Positions 23,801-34,378 of a DNA stretch of 64,000 nucleotides are shown here, one piece after another (the stretch's first letter is position 1; the number at the start of each line of letters is the position of its first letter). Source of the stretch: Coxiella endosymbiont of Amblyomma nuttalli (GTDB taxonomy: Bacteria > Pseudomonadota > Gammaproteobacteria > Coxiellales > Coxiellaceae); contig NZ_CP064834.1 of the NCBI RefSeq assembly GCF_018107685.1, positions 806,001-870,000 on the forward strand. The letters run 5' to 3'. Both the position numbers and the translations under genes were made by a program. The notes beneath the pieces were generated by a model that searched no databases, was not told the DNA's origin, and was given only the letters and a program-made list of their open reading frames with translations.

Positions 23801-26061
23801 TTCTTTACAGATTCCAACTATTTTTTTGTATTTTAGCTGACGTTTTTGATATTAATTACAATTGCACATATTTTTCATTATGTTCCATTTCTATAATATA
23901 ATAAGATAATTTTTATCACTAAATTTTCCAATATATTTTTGAAACATAAAATTAATTATGATGAAAACAAGAAATTTTAGTACTCGTATTTTCATCTTCA
24001 ATTTTGATGCGAGTTTTTAGTAATAAAATAAATAATTTTTTTTTATATTTTCATAAAACTTACCCTTTGCTATTGCTTACTAAACACTAAACTTACTAAA
24101 AAATTCTGCAATTTCTTCGTAGTTTATTTTTTATATTAAAATCAATATATTTGTGTACCGATGTTTATGCAAGCACCGCAATAAGTACTTCTACTTCGTC
24201 TCAAATCTTTTGCTCAACTATAGATAAAAATTATCTTTAGCTGATAAAAATATCCTGGGAAAATAATGCATCATATTTAATATTAACAATGATAGTCAAC
24301 GTCTTTAGAAATGATTGTGACAGTATGGTCTTTAAAAATTAGCTTCAATTATCTAGGAACTGGTTTAAATATGCATGAATTTCAGGAAATTGATCTTTAT
24401 ATACAGGTGATTAGGTTGTATTATAGTTCTGCGGTTGTACTTCCTTTTGTAAGTACATTAACTAAGGATAGTTTTCCACTTCAGTAAGGCATTCTAAATT
24501 TCTGAATTTTCAAGATACAATCAAGATTTATTGATATCGTTTCAAAAACCAAAAAATTCTAAGTATTAATTAATATGTTTGAATTCATCAATAAACAATA
24601 ATATACTTATATCTGGGTACAATAATTGCATTTTTAATATATGTCATCTTGTTCATCTTGTTTTACTTTACGTAAAGTATATTACTAAAATAACAGGTAA
24701 ATATCGTCAACCATATAATCTCTTATATGTTAATTCATTGAAAACTTTCAGTCATATTATAATTAATCTTATAATTATTCACTTTGCATTCATTGTATTA
24801 AAGTATTTTTTAAATGAACGTTGTAAACTTTTGATCATTATAACAACATATTAAAGCAATAAATATATATTTATATTAATAAAAATTTCTTTGTCAATGT
24901 CTTACTCATCGACTCAATATCGTTTTATATCTTGAAATAGTTATATTGAATTCTTGAAGGATATTATCAAAAAATGATGAAGAGTGATGAATCGTATAAT
25001 GCATGACTCCCTTGTGATAATTAAAAATGGGATTATCCGTTTTTATTATAAAAGTATCTATATAGAATTTACTTTAGAGAATTAAGAAATTTATGAAATC
25101 AAAAAATCATATCAATAAAATAGTACTCTGCTTGCATTCTTGCAAAACGGAGAAACAATAGAAGAAATTAGTAAGAATAAAATCTTTATATTTGCTTTAA
25201 CTCGACAACAAACTATATTTTGAAATGTAATTAACACAACGAAAGCTGCTTTATCTTAGATTAAGAAATAACTGTAAAAACAGTTAATTTATGACTTATA
25301 AATAAAAGTATGAAAAACAAATTTTCTACTTCTCCAGTAGTCTTATTACTTTTTTCCTTTCAAATATCCCCTTATTATATAATGAGAATTTTGATCAATA
25401 TTGACTTTCGTAGACAGTTGTAAAAGCGAATCCTGTTTCACCGGAAACACTGAAAATAAAATTTAATTGTTTACTTTAAAATAATATTGAAAGATTCTAA
25501 AGATGAATCAATGTCTAAATTTGAACCTTTAAAATCTTTTCATATTTAAAGTTTTATCCGTATTTTTAATATATAATTCATATATTCAGTTTAAATTAAT
25601 TGATTTCTAAGTTTTATAATCATAAAAATAAGTTAATCTAGATGTTCTAGGATTAAAACACCTACCTGCCTGTATTAAACCGAATTATGTTGTAAAATGT
25701 ATTTTTTAAAAAGGTTTATGTATGTAAAAAGAATGCATTGTTATCATAAAATATACTAAAGATAGTATCTGCTAATAAAATTTAGAGTTCAAAATCATAA
25801 AAGCAAGAACAACATAATAGATCTAAAAACACTAATAGTAATGGTAGAATGGAAACACTATATCTAAATCTATTTGTATTAATTTTGTTCTATTTTTAAA
25901 TTTGCTTAAATCTTTATCAAGGCTATTTAATTTCAGTTGATTAGAATTTTTATTCTCCATTAATTAATATCGTCTTCTCCTTTTAACTTGGACCTGAAAA
26001 TAAATGGAATTTATGATCGCGCAATAAACAAATGAGATTGCCAATTCAACAATGACATAAT

Positions 26062-26091
26062 GGTAGATTATAAAAAGGTAGATTATAAAAA
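26062..26091. repeat. 15-bp tandem duplication
   Basis: ggtagattataaaaa occurs twice without a gap (26062-26076, 26077-26091). Confidence 0.9.
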
Positions 26092-26240
26092 CGATTTACC
26101 AAATTCTACTAAATTTAATAACTTAATATAATTTGTAATAGTTGACATGAAAGATATATCATATCTAGTTTTTCTAGATATCTAAGTATTTATTTTAATT
26201 AATATTTTATAATAGATTTAAATAATTTTTTAAAAACCAT

Positions 26241-27386
26241 GGTATCACTTCTTCTCAGGAAGATATTATTATTATTTGTGATTCTGGCGTGATGGTAAAA
26301 CCAAGTTACTTAGAAAGCATGTCTATGGAATTTAAAAAAATCCCCATATCGTTTTGCACTTGGATCAATTTTGTAATAATCGAAAGGACTTATATCCTTT
26401 TCGTTATCCCAGCTTCGAAGAAGTGTTGGGAGACGATTGTATTAACAACTTAAATGGGAAAACAACGGTATTATCAAAGATGCTCTACATCATCGTAATT
26501 ATGGTGCTTGTCTATCTGTCAAACGCGAGGATTCAATAAATAAATATTAGAGGTGCTGATAAACACATTGACTTTGTTGGTTATATCTGCAGTCCGTATG
26601 ACTTAACATTTCGCTTAGTTAATTTAGGCAAATATAGGCAAACAGGAAATGTGGCATCCCGATGAATTTCTGTACCATACTTGACATCCTGGTGAAGCAG
26701 GAGTAACAACTATCTTGGACCGCGTATGATGGTCAGCATCTATCTACAACTGCCTTAGGATCCATTTACTCTTCAAGAATTTTCCCAAATGTTACGAATC
26801 GAGTTATAGCTGCTCTATATAGGTAATACAAATCTATCCAATTTTGAATTGGAATCATTGTTAATCTCTACAGAAAATTTCTTTTCTATAAAAAGATTTT
26901 TTTTTAGAAAGCTATAAAGCAATAAAATTAGGAGAAATAACATACTCACAATTTATTTATTCGGGATTTTTAATCACTAAAAAGAATAATCTATATCGCG
27001 CAATCCCTTTATTAGATACTTTGTGTAGCGAATCTTTTGTAATTGAAGATCAAGATATTGCTATGATTAAACGTATGATTTAACAACAAAATTTAATCAG
27101 ACAATTTTGTTTATATCCTTTTTTTCAGCTTTTTATATTAGTCATTGCATAAAAAAATTCCTTAGACATGCCAGTAAATCGAAATTTACCACATTCTTCA
27201 CTCCACAAAATCGGTATGAAAGCCTTAATAGTAAGGTGATCTACAAGAAAAATCGAATAAAATCATTCGATAACATAATTAATATGAATAAAAACATCAA
27301 TAGTCTGATAAAAAACTATTAAAGAATTGTTAAAATTAGCACGAAAAAGTAAATTACATCTCAACTGGTTAGCTGGAGCATGACTA
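26241..27386 (+). pseudogene. Glycosyltransferase remnant (O-antigen type)
   Basis: Successive frames preserve a protein-like sequence. EDIIIICDSGVMVKPSYLES comes first (a nucleotide-sugar transferase acidic motif region), then LDQFCNNRKDLYPFRYPSFE and VLGDDCINNLNGKTT. DKHIDFVGYICSPYDLTFRLVN follows in part. Further on is a damaged stretch reading roughly WHPDEF, HPGEAG, LGP, DGQHLSTTAL, as in glycosyltransferases with an HTWHPG...GPHDGxxxS signature, and last YSQFIYSGFLITKKNNLYR. Several frameshifts and stops interrupt it. It would have added a sugar to the O-antigen. It faces the intact wzt gene. Endpoints are approximate. Confidence 0.6.
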
Positions 27387-27703
27387 AATTTCGAAATAAT
27401 TAATAGAGTTAAAATAAAAAAAGTTTTTTTTACTAACTAATTCCTTATTAGACTATTTGATCATTTATTTATTTATCCTATGCAAACATAAAAAATCTAT
27501 AAAAATTAGAAAAATAAAAAACCCAGATATCTTATTTAATCTTTTCTAAAAAAGTTGTAAAAGAAAAAATATAAATTATTTTATAGTGACTAATCAATGT
27601 TATCTACAATATCGACTGTTATTTTTAGATTATGCTAAAAAAATGTCCAGAAATTCGCATTTTAATATTTAAATTATATTATAAATTACCCTAAACCTTC
27701 CTC
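27387..27703. other. Short gap before wzt
   Basis: About 320 bp of AT-rich DNA between the glycosyltransferase remnant and the convergent wzt gene. Nothing recognisable. Confidence 0.5.
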
Positions 27704-28477
27704 TCATATTTTTATCAATGTGTTAACGCGCTTTAATGATTCTTGATAAGTAAAAAATATATCATCCAGAGGACCATACATTTTCATTATTCCATGTTCC
27801 AACCATAGTGCTTTGTTACAAAATCGTCTGAGCTCTTGAGTTGAATGCGACGCGATAATTAATATTCTGGATCTATATACGAGCTTTTCTAACCTTGCTT
27901 GAGCTTTTTTCATAAAGGTAGAATCTCCTACACTAATTACTTCGTCGATAAGTAAAATATCAGGCACAAGCATAGTAGATAAAGCAAATGCAAGACGAAT
28001 TAACATACCAGAAGAATAAGTACGTACAGGCATTTTTAAAAAACTTCCGAGTTCAGTAAATTCTTCAATAGAAGGAATTAACACTTGTATTTGTTTTCGG
28101 GACAGACGTAACAACATACTTCTAATTTTTATGTTTTCATAACCAGAAGCTTCGTGATCTATGCCTAAAGGGATATCTAAAATGCTGCCAACTCTACCAT
28201 CTACCTTAATCCTGCCTTTTTGCGGCTCATAAATACCAGCTAATACTTTCAACAGAGTCGATTTCCCAGAACCATTGGGTCCTATTAAAGCTATACGATC
28301 ACCATCACAAAGCGACAAATTAATATCTTTTAAAGCCTCTACGGTAATGATAGAATCAGTAAATTTTAACATTCCTCCTGTAGCAACGATTTCCAACAAA
28401 CCTTTTTTTAGAGAACGACTACCAAAACCATAAATTGGAAAATTTAAACCGACATGTTCTAATTGAATATTAGCCAT
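27704..28477 (-). CDS. wzt: O-antigen ABC transporter, ATP-binding protein Wzt
   Basis: ATPase subunit of a polysaccharide exporter. The ATG at 28477 overlaps the wzm stop (TGATG), giving coupled translation and 257 residues; an ATG four codons earlier is possible but lies inside wzm. Walker A is GPNGSGKSTLLKVLAG, the signature is YSSGMLIRLAFALS, Walker B is ILLIDEVISVGD, and the switch His is in IIASHSTQELR. It ends shortly after the ATPase domain, so the C-terminal carbohydrate-binding domain found in some Wzt proteins is absent; short forms do not check the O-chain cap. Confidence 0.93.
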   Translation of the reverse strand: MANIQLEHVGLNFPIYGFGSRSLKKGLLEIVATGGMLKFTDSIITVEALKDINLSLCDGDRIALIGPNGSGKSTLLKVLAGIYEPQKGRIKVDGRVGSILDIPLGIDHEASGYENIKIRSMLLRLSRKQIQVLIPSIEEFTELGSFLKMPVRTYSSGMLIRLAFALSTMLVPDILLIDEVISVGDSTFMKKAQARLEKLVYRSRILIIASHSTQELRRFCNKALWLEHGIMKMYGPLDDIFFTYQESLKRVNTLIKI

Positions 28478-29289
28478 CAGTTGATCCAAAAAGCGATTTT
28501 TCTTCGGAATTTTGTAAAAAATAAAAATGTGATGGCAGAACCTATGAATAAGAAAGCAATCCCAAATACCCAGCTAGAGTTTTGCGGTAATACTCCGATA
28601 AGAGGAGATCTTACTAAATCTAAAAAATAATAAAAAGGATTGCATAAAAAAACCGCAAGATGCTGATGCAACTGTTCAGGCTGCCAAGTAATAGGAGAAA
28701 CAAAGAATGCTACGGTAATAAGGCTCCCAACTATTTGGGCAAAATCCTGATATCGGGTGCCAACCATACCAACGAAAACAGAAATCCATAACATATTTAG
28801 TGTAACTAAAAATATCCCTGGAATAAAAACAAGAAACTGCCAAAATGGATTTTTGTGAAAAATCAACATTACGAGCGGATATACTACAAAATTATGGGCA
28901 AAAATAATTAAGTGACGAAAAACTAATTTAAAAGCTTGTAATAAATAGGGTATTTTCATTTGAGTAATATAAGTTTTTGCTTCTTGAAATAAATTGGTGC
29001 TTTCTATAATGAGCGAAGATATGAATGTCCACGTTAACATTCCTGAAACAAGAAAAGGCAAATAAGACCTGGTATGCTGCTGAAATAACTTACTATATAC
29101 AATGCCAATGGCCCCAATAAAAACACTCATACTAATTGTAATCCACCAAGGTCCCAATACTGATCTTTTATATCGCCACCTAATTTCAGCCCAACCTAAA
29201 TAGATCCAAAAGCGAGCCATGTAAAATACCTCTATAAAATCTTTTCGAGCAAGTTGTAATTGTTCCTGTTGTAAATAAGCTTTAAACAT
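28477..29289 (-). CDS. wzm: O-antigen ABC transporter permease Wzm
   Basis: ABC-2 type membrane subunit that exports undecaprenyl-linked O-polysaccharide across the inner membrane. The ATG at 29289 is chosen because GGAGA lies just before it; an upstream in-frame ATG adds six residues. About six hydrophobic segments are visible, for example WWITISMSVFIGAIGIVYS, LPFLVSGMLTWTFISSLI, FAHNFVVYPLVMLIF, FIPGIFLVTLNMLWISVFVG and FGIAFLFIGSAITFLFF, preceded by a cytoplasmic helix with RYKRSVLGPWW, a hallmark of the family. 270 residues. Upstream partner of wzt. Confidence 0.93.
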   Translation of the reverse strand: MFKAYLQQEQLQLARKDFIEVFYMARFWIYLGWAEIRWRYKRSVLGPWWITISMSVFIGAIGIVYSKLFQQHTRSYLPFLVSGMLTWTFISSLIIESTNLFQEAKTYITQMKIPYLLQAFKLVFRHLIIFAHNFVVYPLVMLIFHKNPFWQFLVFIPGIFLVTLNMLWISVFVGMVGTRYQDFAQIVGSLITVAFFVSPITWQPEQLHQHLAVFLCNPFYYFLDLVRSPLIGVLPQNSSWVFGIAFLFIGSAITFLFFTKFRRKIAFWIN

Positions 29290-31887
29290 ATGTTCTCCGT
29301 CAATCAATATTTAAAATATAACTATATACTAACTACCTTAAAAATAAAAAACGAAACATCGAATCTTTATAATCAATACATACGAAATCTACTGCCATAG
29401 AGCTCATCATAACCAATATATTTCCACATTTTGATAAAATTTCATATACTTTCATGACTTGACTTTCAATAAAGCTACATTTGTAAAAATCCAAATAAAA
29501 ATAGAAATATTAAAACGTGAAACAGCCAATAACTTGATTTTATTCAAGTAGTTACATGTAACTCTCCACATGTAATCTCTGATTAGAAAGATTAAATATA
29601 TCTCAAAAAGATTAATTGCATCCAACAGATTATGTAATAAATAAGTACGGATATTATTTAACTAAATATTTTGAAAAGAGTTTTGGTAACTATTGTAGCT
29701 AATCGCTTAAATAGTTAACAATAATATCGGTACAAAGATCAAACTTCTCCTCCAATTCTCCAAGAGTTAGGCAGTTCAGGAGCTCTAAAAATTTAAAAAA
29801 TATAATTTAATAATTTGATATCCCTAAGAATGCACAACCACAATACGGATCACCAGTTTCTATCAGCAAATACAACAGTATTAGCAAGAAAATACAGGTT
29901 CTACATAGTAGGCCATAGTAATTCGTATAACATATACATCATAATGGTGATGTAGGATAGTATCCAAATACTTATAGTATCACGGAAAGCAATATCAATT
30001 TTTCTATCCTTGATTATTATATCTGAATTAAAAGTAAAGATTAAATGCATAAGTTGAGTCAATAGCAATGCTATATTTTTATGATATACTATCGAACTAT
30101 GAGAAGTTATGTAACGCAAATACATTACTTAAACGATACATGTTACCTAATGAATAAGCTAACACCGAAGAAACATCTGATAAAATATTTAAAGATAATT
30201 AGTAAGAAGGTAAAATATATCTGTCAATACAATCACTTTTATTATCTATTAATTAGATAGATTCAGACTAGTAAAGTTCATTTAAGATCGAAAATATATA
30301 CGAAATAGTCATCAGCATTCTACTAAATAGGCTTAAATTAACGTTGCTACCATCATCATCTTAATATGTTTATTTTTGATGGATTTATTTTAAAAATACT
30401 TAGAAGAGAAGGAAAAAATGATAAATCTTTATAATGAAGTGCTACTTATTATTTTATGTTTATCAATCAGTTGTATTGATAGAAAGCTATTTAACGATGC
30501 ATTTTTTAAATATGTTCTAAATGTATTCTAAAGAAATTATTGCTAAAGAAATTATTGGTGAAAATTTCTCAAATATATGTTTTCTATGTCTTCAGAACTA
30601 TAATGAAGTTTTGATTTAGATTGTATCGTAAGATGGATACTATTCTAACGGTCTCTGTCAAAGTATTTTTTAGAGAGGATCACAAGTATCAGTGCAGTTT
30701 TTCTTTTATAGATCATTTTTGATTAATTAATACTTAGATAACTATTTCTGAGAAGAAAATTTTCTTAAAATGGAAAAACACACAAGTATGCATTTAACTG
30801 TGCAATGTAGTGCATAATGTCTTTATTAAGCATGACATCTAATTCAGGATTTTGGTCATTTTTTAATATAGAAAAAATAATCACAGATGAATTAAGTAGC
30901 TGTGTTAATAATAGAAACTAGATGAATTCTTGTACCACTAAATTATATATTTTTTATTCTAGAAATTTGAAATACTTTCTTAATATCTTAATAAATTGCA
31001 GCTATTTTTCCTTCTCAAAAAATTACATCTACCAGAATTATTTAAAAAAAAAATTTGGAAATCCACTATATCTATATATCGCGATTCTGTATTACGATTG
31101 TATCTCACGTCTTAAAAAACCGTAGAAGTAGATATTTTTATTTCTTATTCAATAAGAGTATTAGCGATCATATTCCATACCATTGATCTATCTTGCTGTT
31201 AGAATTGTTTACTAAATAGTTCATACATATAAATTCTATCTTCTAGAAAGATAACTTCTTTTTCCAGTGTCACTGCACTTGTAAGAAAATACTGATCATG
31301 TAATCAGTCGGACTTCATTAGATTGCTTTATTCATTATGAAGTATAAAAAAATTTACTTTGATAGCAAATATTTTTATTTCTACTACATCAGATTAAAAA
31401 ACTATCTTGTGTCTCAAACAAAATGCTTTTCAAATTACTAATGGAATATCCTAAATAATGACAGAAATTTCTTACGAATTCATTTCGCTCAATAATAAAT
31501 ACTCATTCGAATACTACCTTTCAACTTTTATTTTGTAGATAATTAGTTTTATACAGAGGAAAGAGGAACTTTACTTTTCGGAGTGACATAACCATTGCTT
31601 TTTTATTCGGTCGTCGATAAGATTTAGGCATGAGATCGCCAATTAATGTAAGGCTCACAAATTTCCTTGCATTATCTCCTTATACCACCTCACATCTATC
31701 TAAAATAAAATTTACGTCCATTTGTATTCTGAACACCTGAACACCGTTTTGTATTAACAGCTTCATCATTAATAGATTTTTCATATCATTAATTAAGTAC
31801 TATAGTTGCAAATTAAAACACAGCTTGACTTTATTATGCACTTCAAACTAATATTACCTAAGTTCCGAAAATATTGGAGTGGGCAGG
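29290..31887. other. 2.6-kb decayed region between wzm and the sugar genes
   Basis: No frame longer than about 75 codons and no recognisable domain. One 15-bp tandem duplication (30528-30557). Because wzm and the epimerase gene diverge from here, promoters for both should lie within it, but I see no clear ones. Confidence 0.5.
30528..30557. repeat. 15-bp tandem duplication
   Basis: ctaaagaaattattg occurs twice in direct succession (30528-30542, 30543-30557). Confidence 0.9.
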
Positions 31888-32823
31888 ATGGAAACTATTC
31901 TAGTTACGGGAGGCGCTGGTTATCTTGGCTCAGTGTGTGTTCCAGAATTGCTAACTCAAGGATACAAAATTACTGTTATTGATAATTTCCGTTACAAACA
32001 GAATAGTCTAAACACTGTTTGCCATCACAAAAATTTCGAGATAATCAAAGGCGACGTCCGTTTAAAATCAACCATGTTGCCTCTAATTAAAAAGGTTGAC
32101 TACATTTTACCTCTTGCTGCATTAGTAGGTGCCCCTTTATGTAATCAAGATCCTCTTACAGCAACAGCTGTCAATAAGGAAGCTATTTTGATGATGTTGG
32201 ATAACATTAGCTCTCAGCAACGCATCATCATGCCAACTACAAACAGCGCCTACGGTTCCGGAGATGCAGATAATTTCTGCGATGAAACTTCTCCACTAAA
32301 TCCTATTTCTCATTATGCAATTGAAAAAGTAGAGGTAGAAAAAGCATTGATGGAACATCCCAATGCTATCAGTTACCGATTGGCGACGGTATTTGGTATG
32401 TCTCCAAGGATGCGTTTGGATTTGCTGGTTAATGATTTCACCTACCGCGCTGTTTATGATGGCTTCTTGGTATTATTTGAAGGAAATTTTAGACGCAATT
32501 ACATTCACATCAGAGATGTAGCCAGGGCATTTTCGCATGCCATAACTCATTTTGATTTATTAAAAGGCGAAATTTTTAACGTTGGTTTATCCAACGCAAA
32601 TCTGTCCAAACTAGAATTATGTGCAAAAATCAAAGCTAATTTACCTAATTTTCATTATATCGAAGCTTCTTATGGAAAAGATCCTGATCAAAGAAATTAT
32701 GTTATTTCAAATAAAAAAATAGAAAATACAGGTTATAAACCACAATATTCTATCAACGATGGCATCATTGAATTGATAAAGGGTTATACTATGCTAAGGA
32801 ACAGCATATACTCCAACGTATAA
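31888..32823 (+). CDS. NAD-dependent nucleotide-sugar epimerase/dehydratase
   Basis: Extended short-chain dehydrogenase acting on a nucleotide sugar in O-antigen synthesis. The start is the ATG at 31888, with GGAG eight bases upstream (a GTG nine bases earlier is also in frame). The Rossmann motif is VTGGAGYLGS at the N-terminus. The catalytic Ser is in TTNSAYGSGD and the YxxxK pair is in HYAIEKVE. The C-terminal part has the RNYIHIRDVARAF signature. About 311 residues. Substrate and product cannot be told from sequence; neighbours suggest a GDP-sugar. Confidence 0.87.
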   Translation: METILVTGGAGYLGSVCVPELLTQGYKITVIDNFRYKQNSLNTVCHHKNFEIIKGDVRLKSTMLPLIKKVDYILPLAALVGAPLCNQDPLTATAVNKEAILMMLDNISSQQRIIMPTTNSAYGSGDADNFCDETSPLNPISHYAIEKVEVEKALMEHPNAISYRLATVFGMSPRMRLDLLVNDFTYRAVYDGFLVLFEGNFRRNYIHIRDVARAFSHAITHFDLLKGEIFNVGLSNANLSKLELCAKIKANLPNFHYIEASYGKDPDQRNYVISNKKIENTGYKPQYSINDGIIELIKGYTMLRNSIYSNV

Positions 32824-32866
32824 TGACATCAACATATAATAGCATTTTAAAACGAAGGGAGGTTCT

Positions 32867-34378
32867 GTGAACAAAAAGCCAACCATCGTACTCATTAATC
32901 CTGGTAGCACCCAAACGGTTTACCAAAGATTAAATAACCGACTTTCAGCCATTGAGTCCCCTTCTTTAGCTGCCCTTTTTGCGACCTATTTTCGTAACCA
33001 CGGTTGTGAGGTTCGACTTATTGATGCATCGGCAGAAAATTTATCACCCATGATGGTAGTAGAAAAAATAGAGCAGGACAGTCAATTTCCTACTTTGTTT
33101 CCTACTTTGATTGTTTTAGTTATTTATAGTTTTCAGCCTTCTGCTTCTACACAAAACATGCCTGCATCAGGAGAAATTGCTTCTGTAATAAGAAAGACCA
33201 GTCTTGATTACAAAATCCTGATGACTGGAACTCACCCAGCTGCTTTACCACCGCGAACGATGCAAGAAGAAGAGGTCGATTTTGTTTGTGATCGTGAAGG
33301 ATCACAAACCATTTTACAAACTGCTCTCGAACTCACCAAAAAATCTCCGCAATTTGCAAAAATAAAGAGTTTACGGTACCGAGAAGGGCAACGCATTATT
33401 GGCAATGAACCTGAAGAATTACTTATTAACCTAGAATCAACTATGGCCCATGGTTCTTGGGACTTATTACCAATGGATCGCTACCGCGCACATAATTGGC
33501 ATTGTTTTGAACATATTGACGAGCAACAGCCTTATGTTTCTTTGTACACTTCATTAGGATGCCCTTACAAATGTTCCTTTTGTTGTATTAATGCACTTTT
33601 TAGTAAATCATCTTATCGTGTGTGGTCACCGGAAACCGTTTTAAAAAACATTGATAGATTAGTAAAAAATTATGGAATTAGAAATATTAAGTTTGCTGAT
33701 GAAATGTTCGTACTAAATCGCAACCACGTCCTTGATATTTGCGATTTAATAATTCAACGTGATTATGACCTAAATATTTGGGTTTATACTCGCGTTGATA
33801 CCATTAAAGACGAATTTTTAGATAAATTAAAAAGGGCTGGTTTTCGTTGGCTTACGCTAGATATCGAATCAGGAAGTAAGTATGTGCGCAATAAAATTAA
33901 ACAAGGTCGACTGGAGAGCAAAGAAATACTGCAAGTAGTGAAAAAAATCCAAGATGCTGGTATTAATGTTATTGGAAATTATATTTTTGGTTTACCAGGT
34001 GATGATCATAAATCAATGCGAGAAACATTGAACTTGGCCATCGAAGCGAATTGCGAATTTGCTAATTTCTATAGTACAATGGCTTATCCAGGATCTAAAT
34101 TGTATACAATAACGACAACCGATAGGTGGCAATCACCGAATTCATGGATTGGGTATTCTCAACATAGCTATGAATGTACGCCTTTATCCACAGAATATCT
34201 AACCGCTGCCGAAGTTCTTACTTTTTGTGATCAAGTATTCAAAACCTATTTTTCAAATTCTCGTTATCTAAATTTAATAAAAGCAAAATTTGGTCAAAAA
34301 GTGATTAATCATGTTAAAGATATGTTATCGATTACTTTATCTAGAAAACTACTAATTGGGCAAGTAGTTGCTATATGA
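32867..34378 (+). CDS. B12-binding-type radical SAM protein
   Basis: The GTG start at 32867 has a strong GGGAGG site. Residues about 1-160 resemble a cobalamin-binding domain (INPGST..., SPSLAALFATYFRNHG, VRLIDASAEN), although the DxHxxG Co-ligand motif is not visible. The radical SAM core begins with the iron-sulphur motif CPYKCSFC (around residue 230) and includes DIESGS and IFGLPGDDHKS. A 12-bp in-frame duplication gives FPTLFPTL near residue 75. The C-terminus overlaps the next gene by four bases (ATGA). The location among sugar genes suggests C-methylation or rearrangement of an O-antigen sugar, but no specific reaction can be claimed. Confidence 0.85.
   Translation: MNKKPTIVLINPGSTQTVYQRLNNRLSAIESPSLAALFATYFRNHGCEVRLIDASAENLSPMMVVEKIEQDSQFPTLFPTLIVLVIYSFQPSASTQNMPASGEIASVIRKTSLDYKILMTGTHPAALPPRTMQEEEVDFVCDREGSQTILQTALELTKKSPQFAKIKSLRYREGQRIIGNEPEELLINLESTMAHGSWDLLPMDRYRAHNWHCFEHIDEQQPYVSLYTSLGCPYKCSFCCINALFSKSSYRVWSPETVLKNIDRLVKNYGIRNIKFADEMFVLNRNHVLDICDLIIQRDYDLNIWVYTRVDTIKDEFLDKLKRAGFRWLTLDIESGSKYVRNKIKQGRLESKEILQVVKKIQDAGINVIGNYIFGLPGDDHKSMRETLNLAIEANCEFANFYSTMAYPGSKLYTITTTDRWQSPNSWIGYSQHSYECTPLSTEYLTAAEVLTFCDQVFKTYFSNSRYLNLIKAKFGQKVINHVKDMLSITLSRKLLIGQVVAI
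33086..33109. repeat. 12-bp tandem duplication inside the radical SAM gene
   Basis: tttcctactttg is repeated exactly (33086-33097, 33098-33109) and keeps the reading frame, inserting a second FPTL. It is the only clear in-frame example found within an intact gene. Confidence 0.9.

Larger units (their letters stand above)
22048..26240. other. 4.2-kb decayed region
   Basis: One of the longest stretches without a gene. It is very AT-rich, with stops in all frames and no fragment I can assign to a family. It contains a 24-bp perfect palindrome (23777-23800) and a 15-bp tandem duplication (26062-26091). Gene order with the flanking O-antigen genes suggests it once carried envelope genes, but that is inference. 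Confidence 0.5.
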
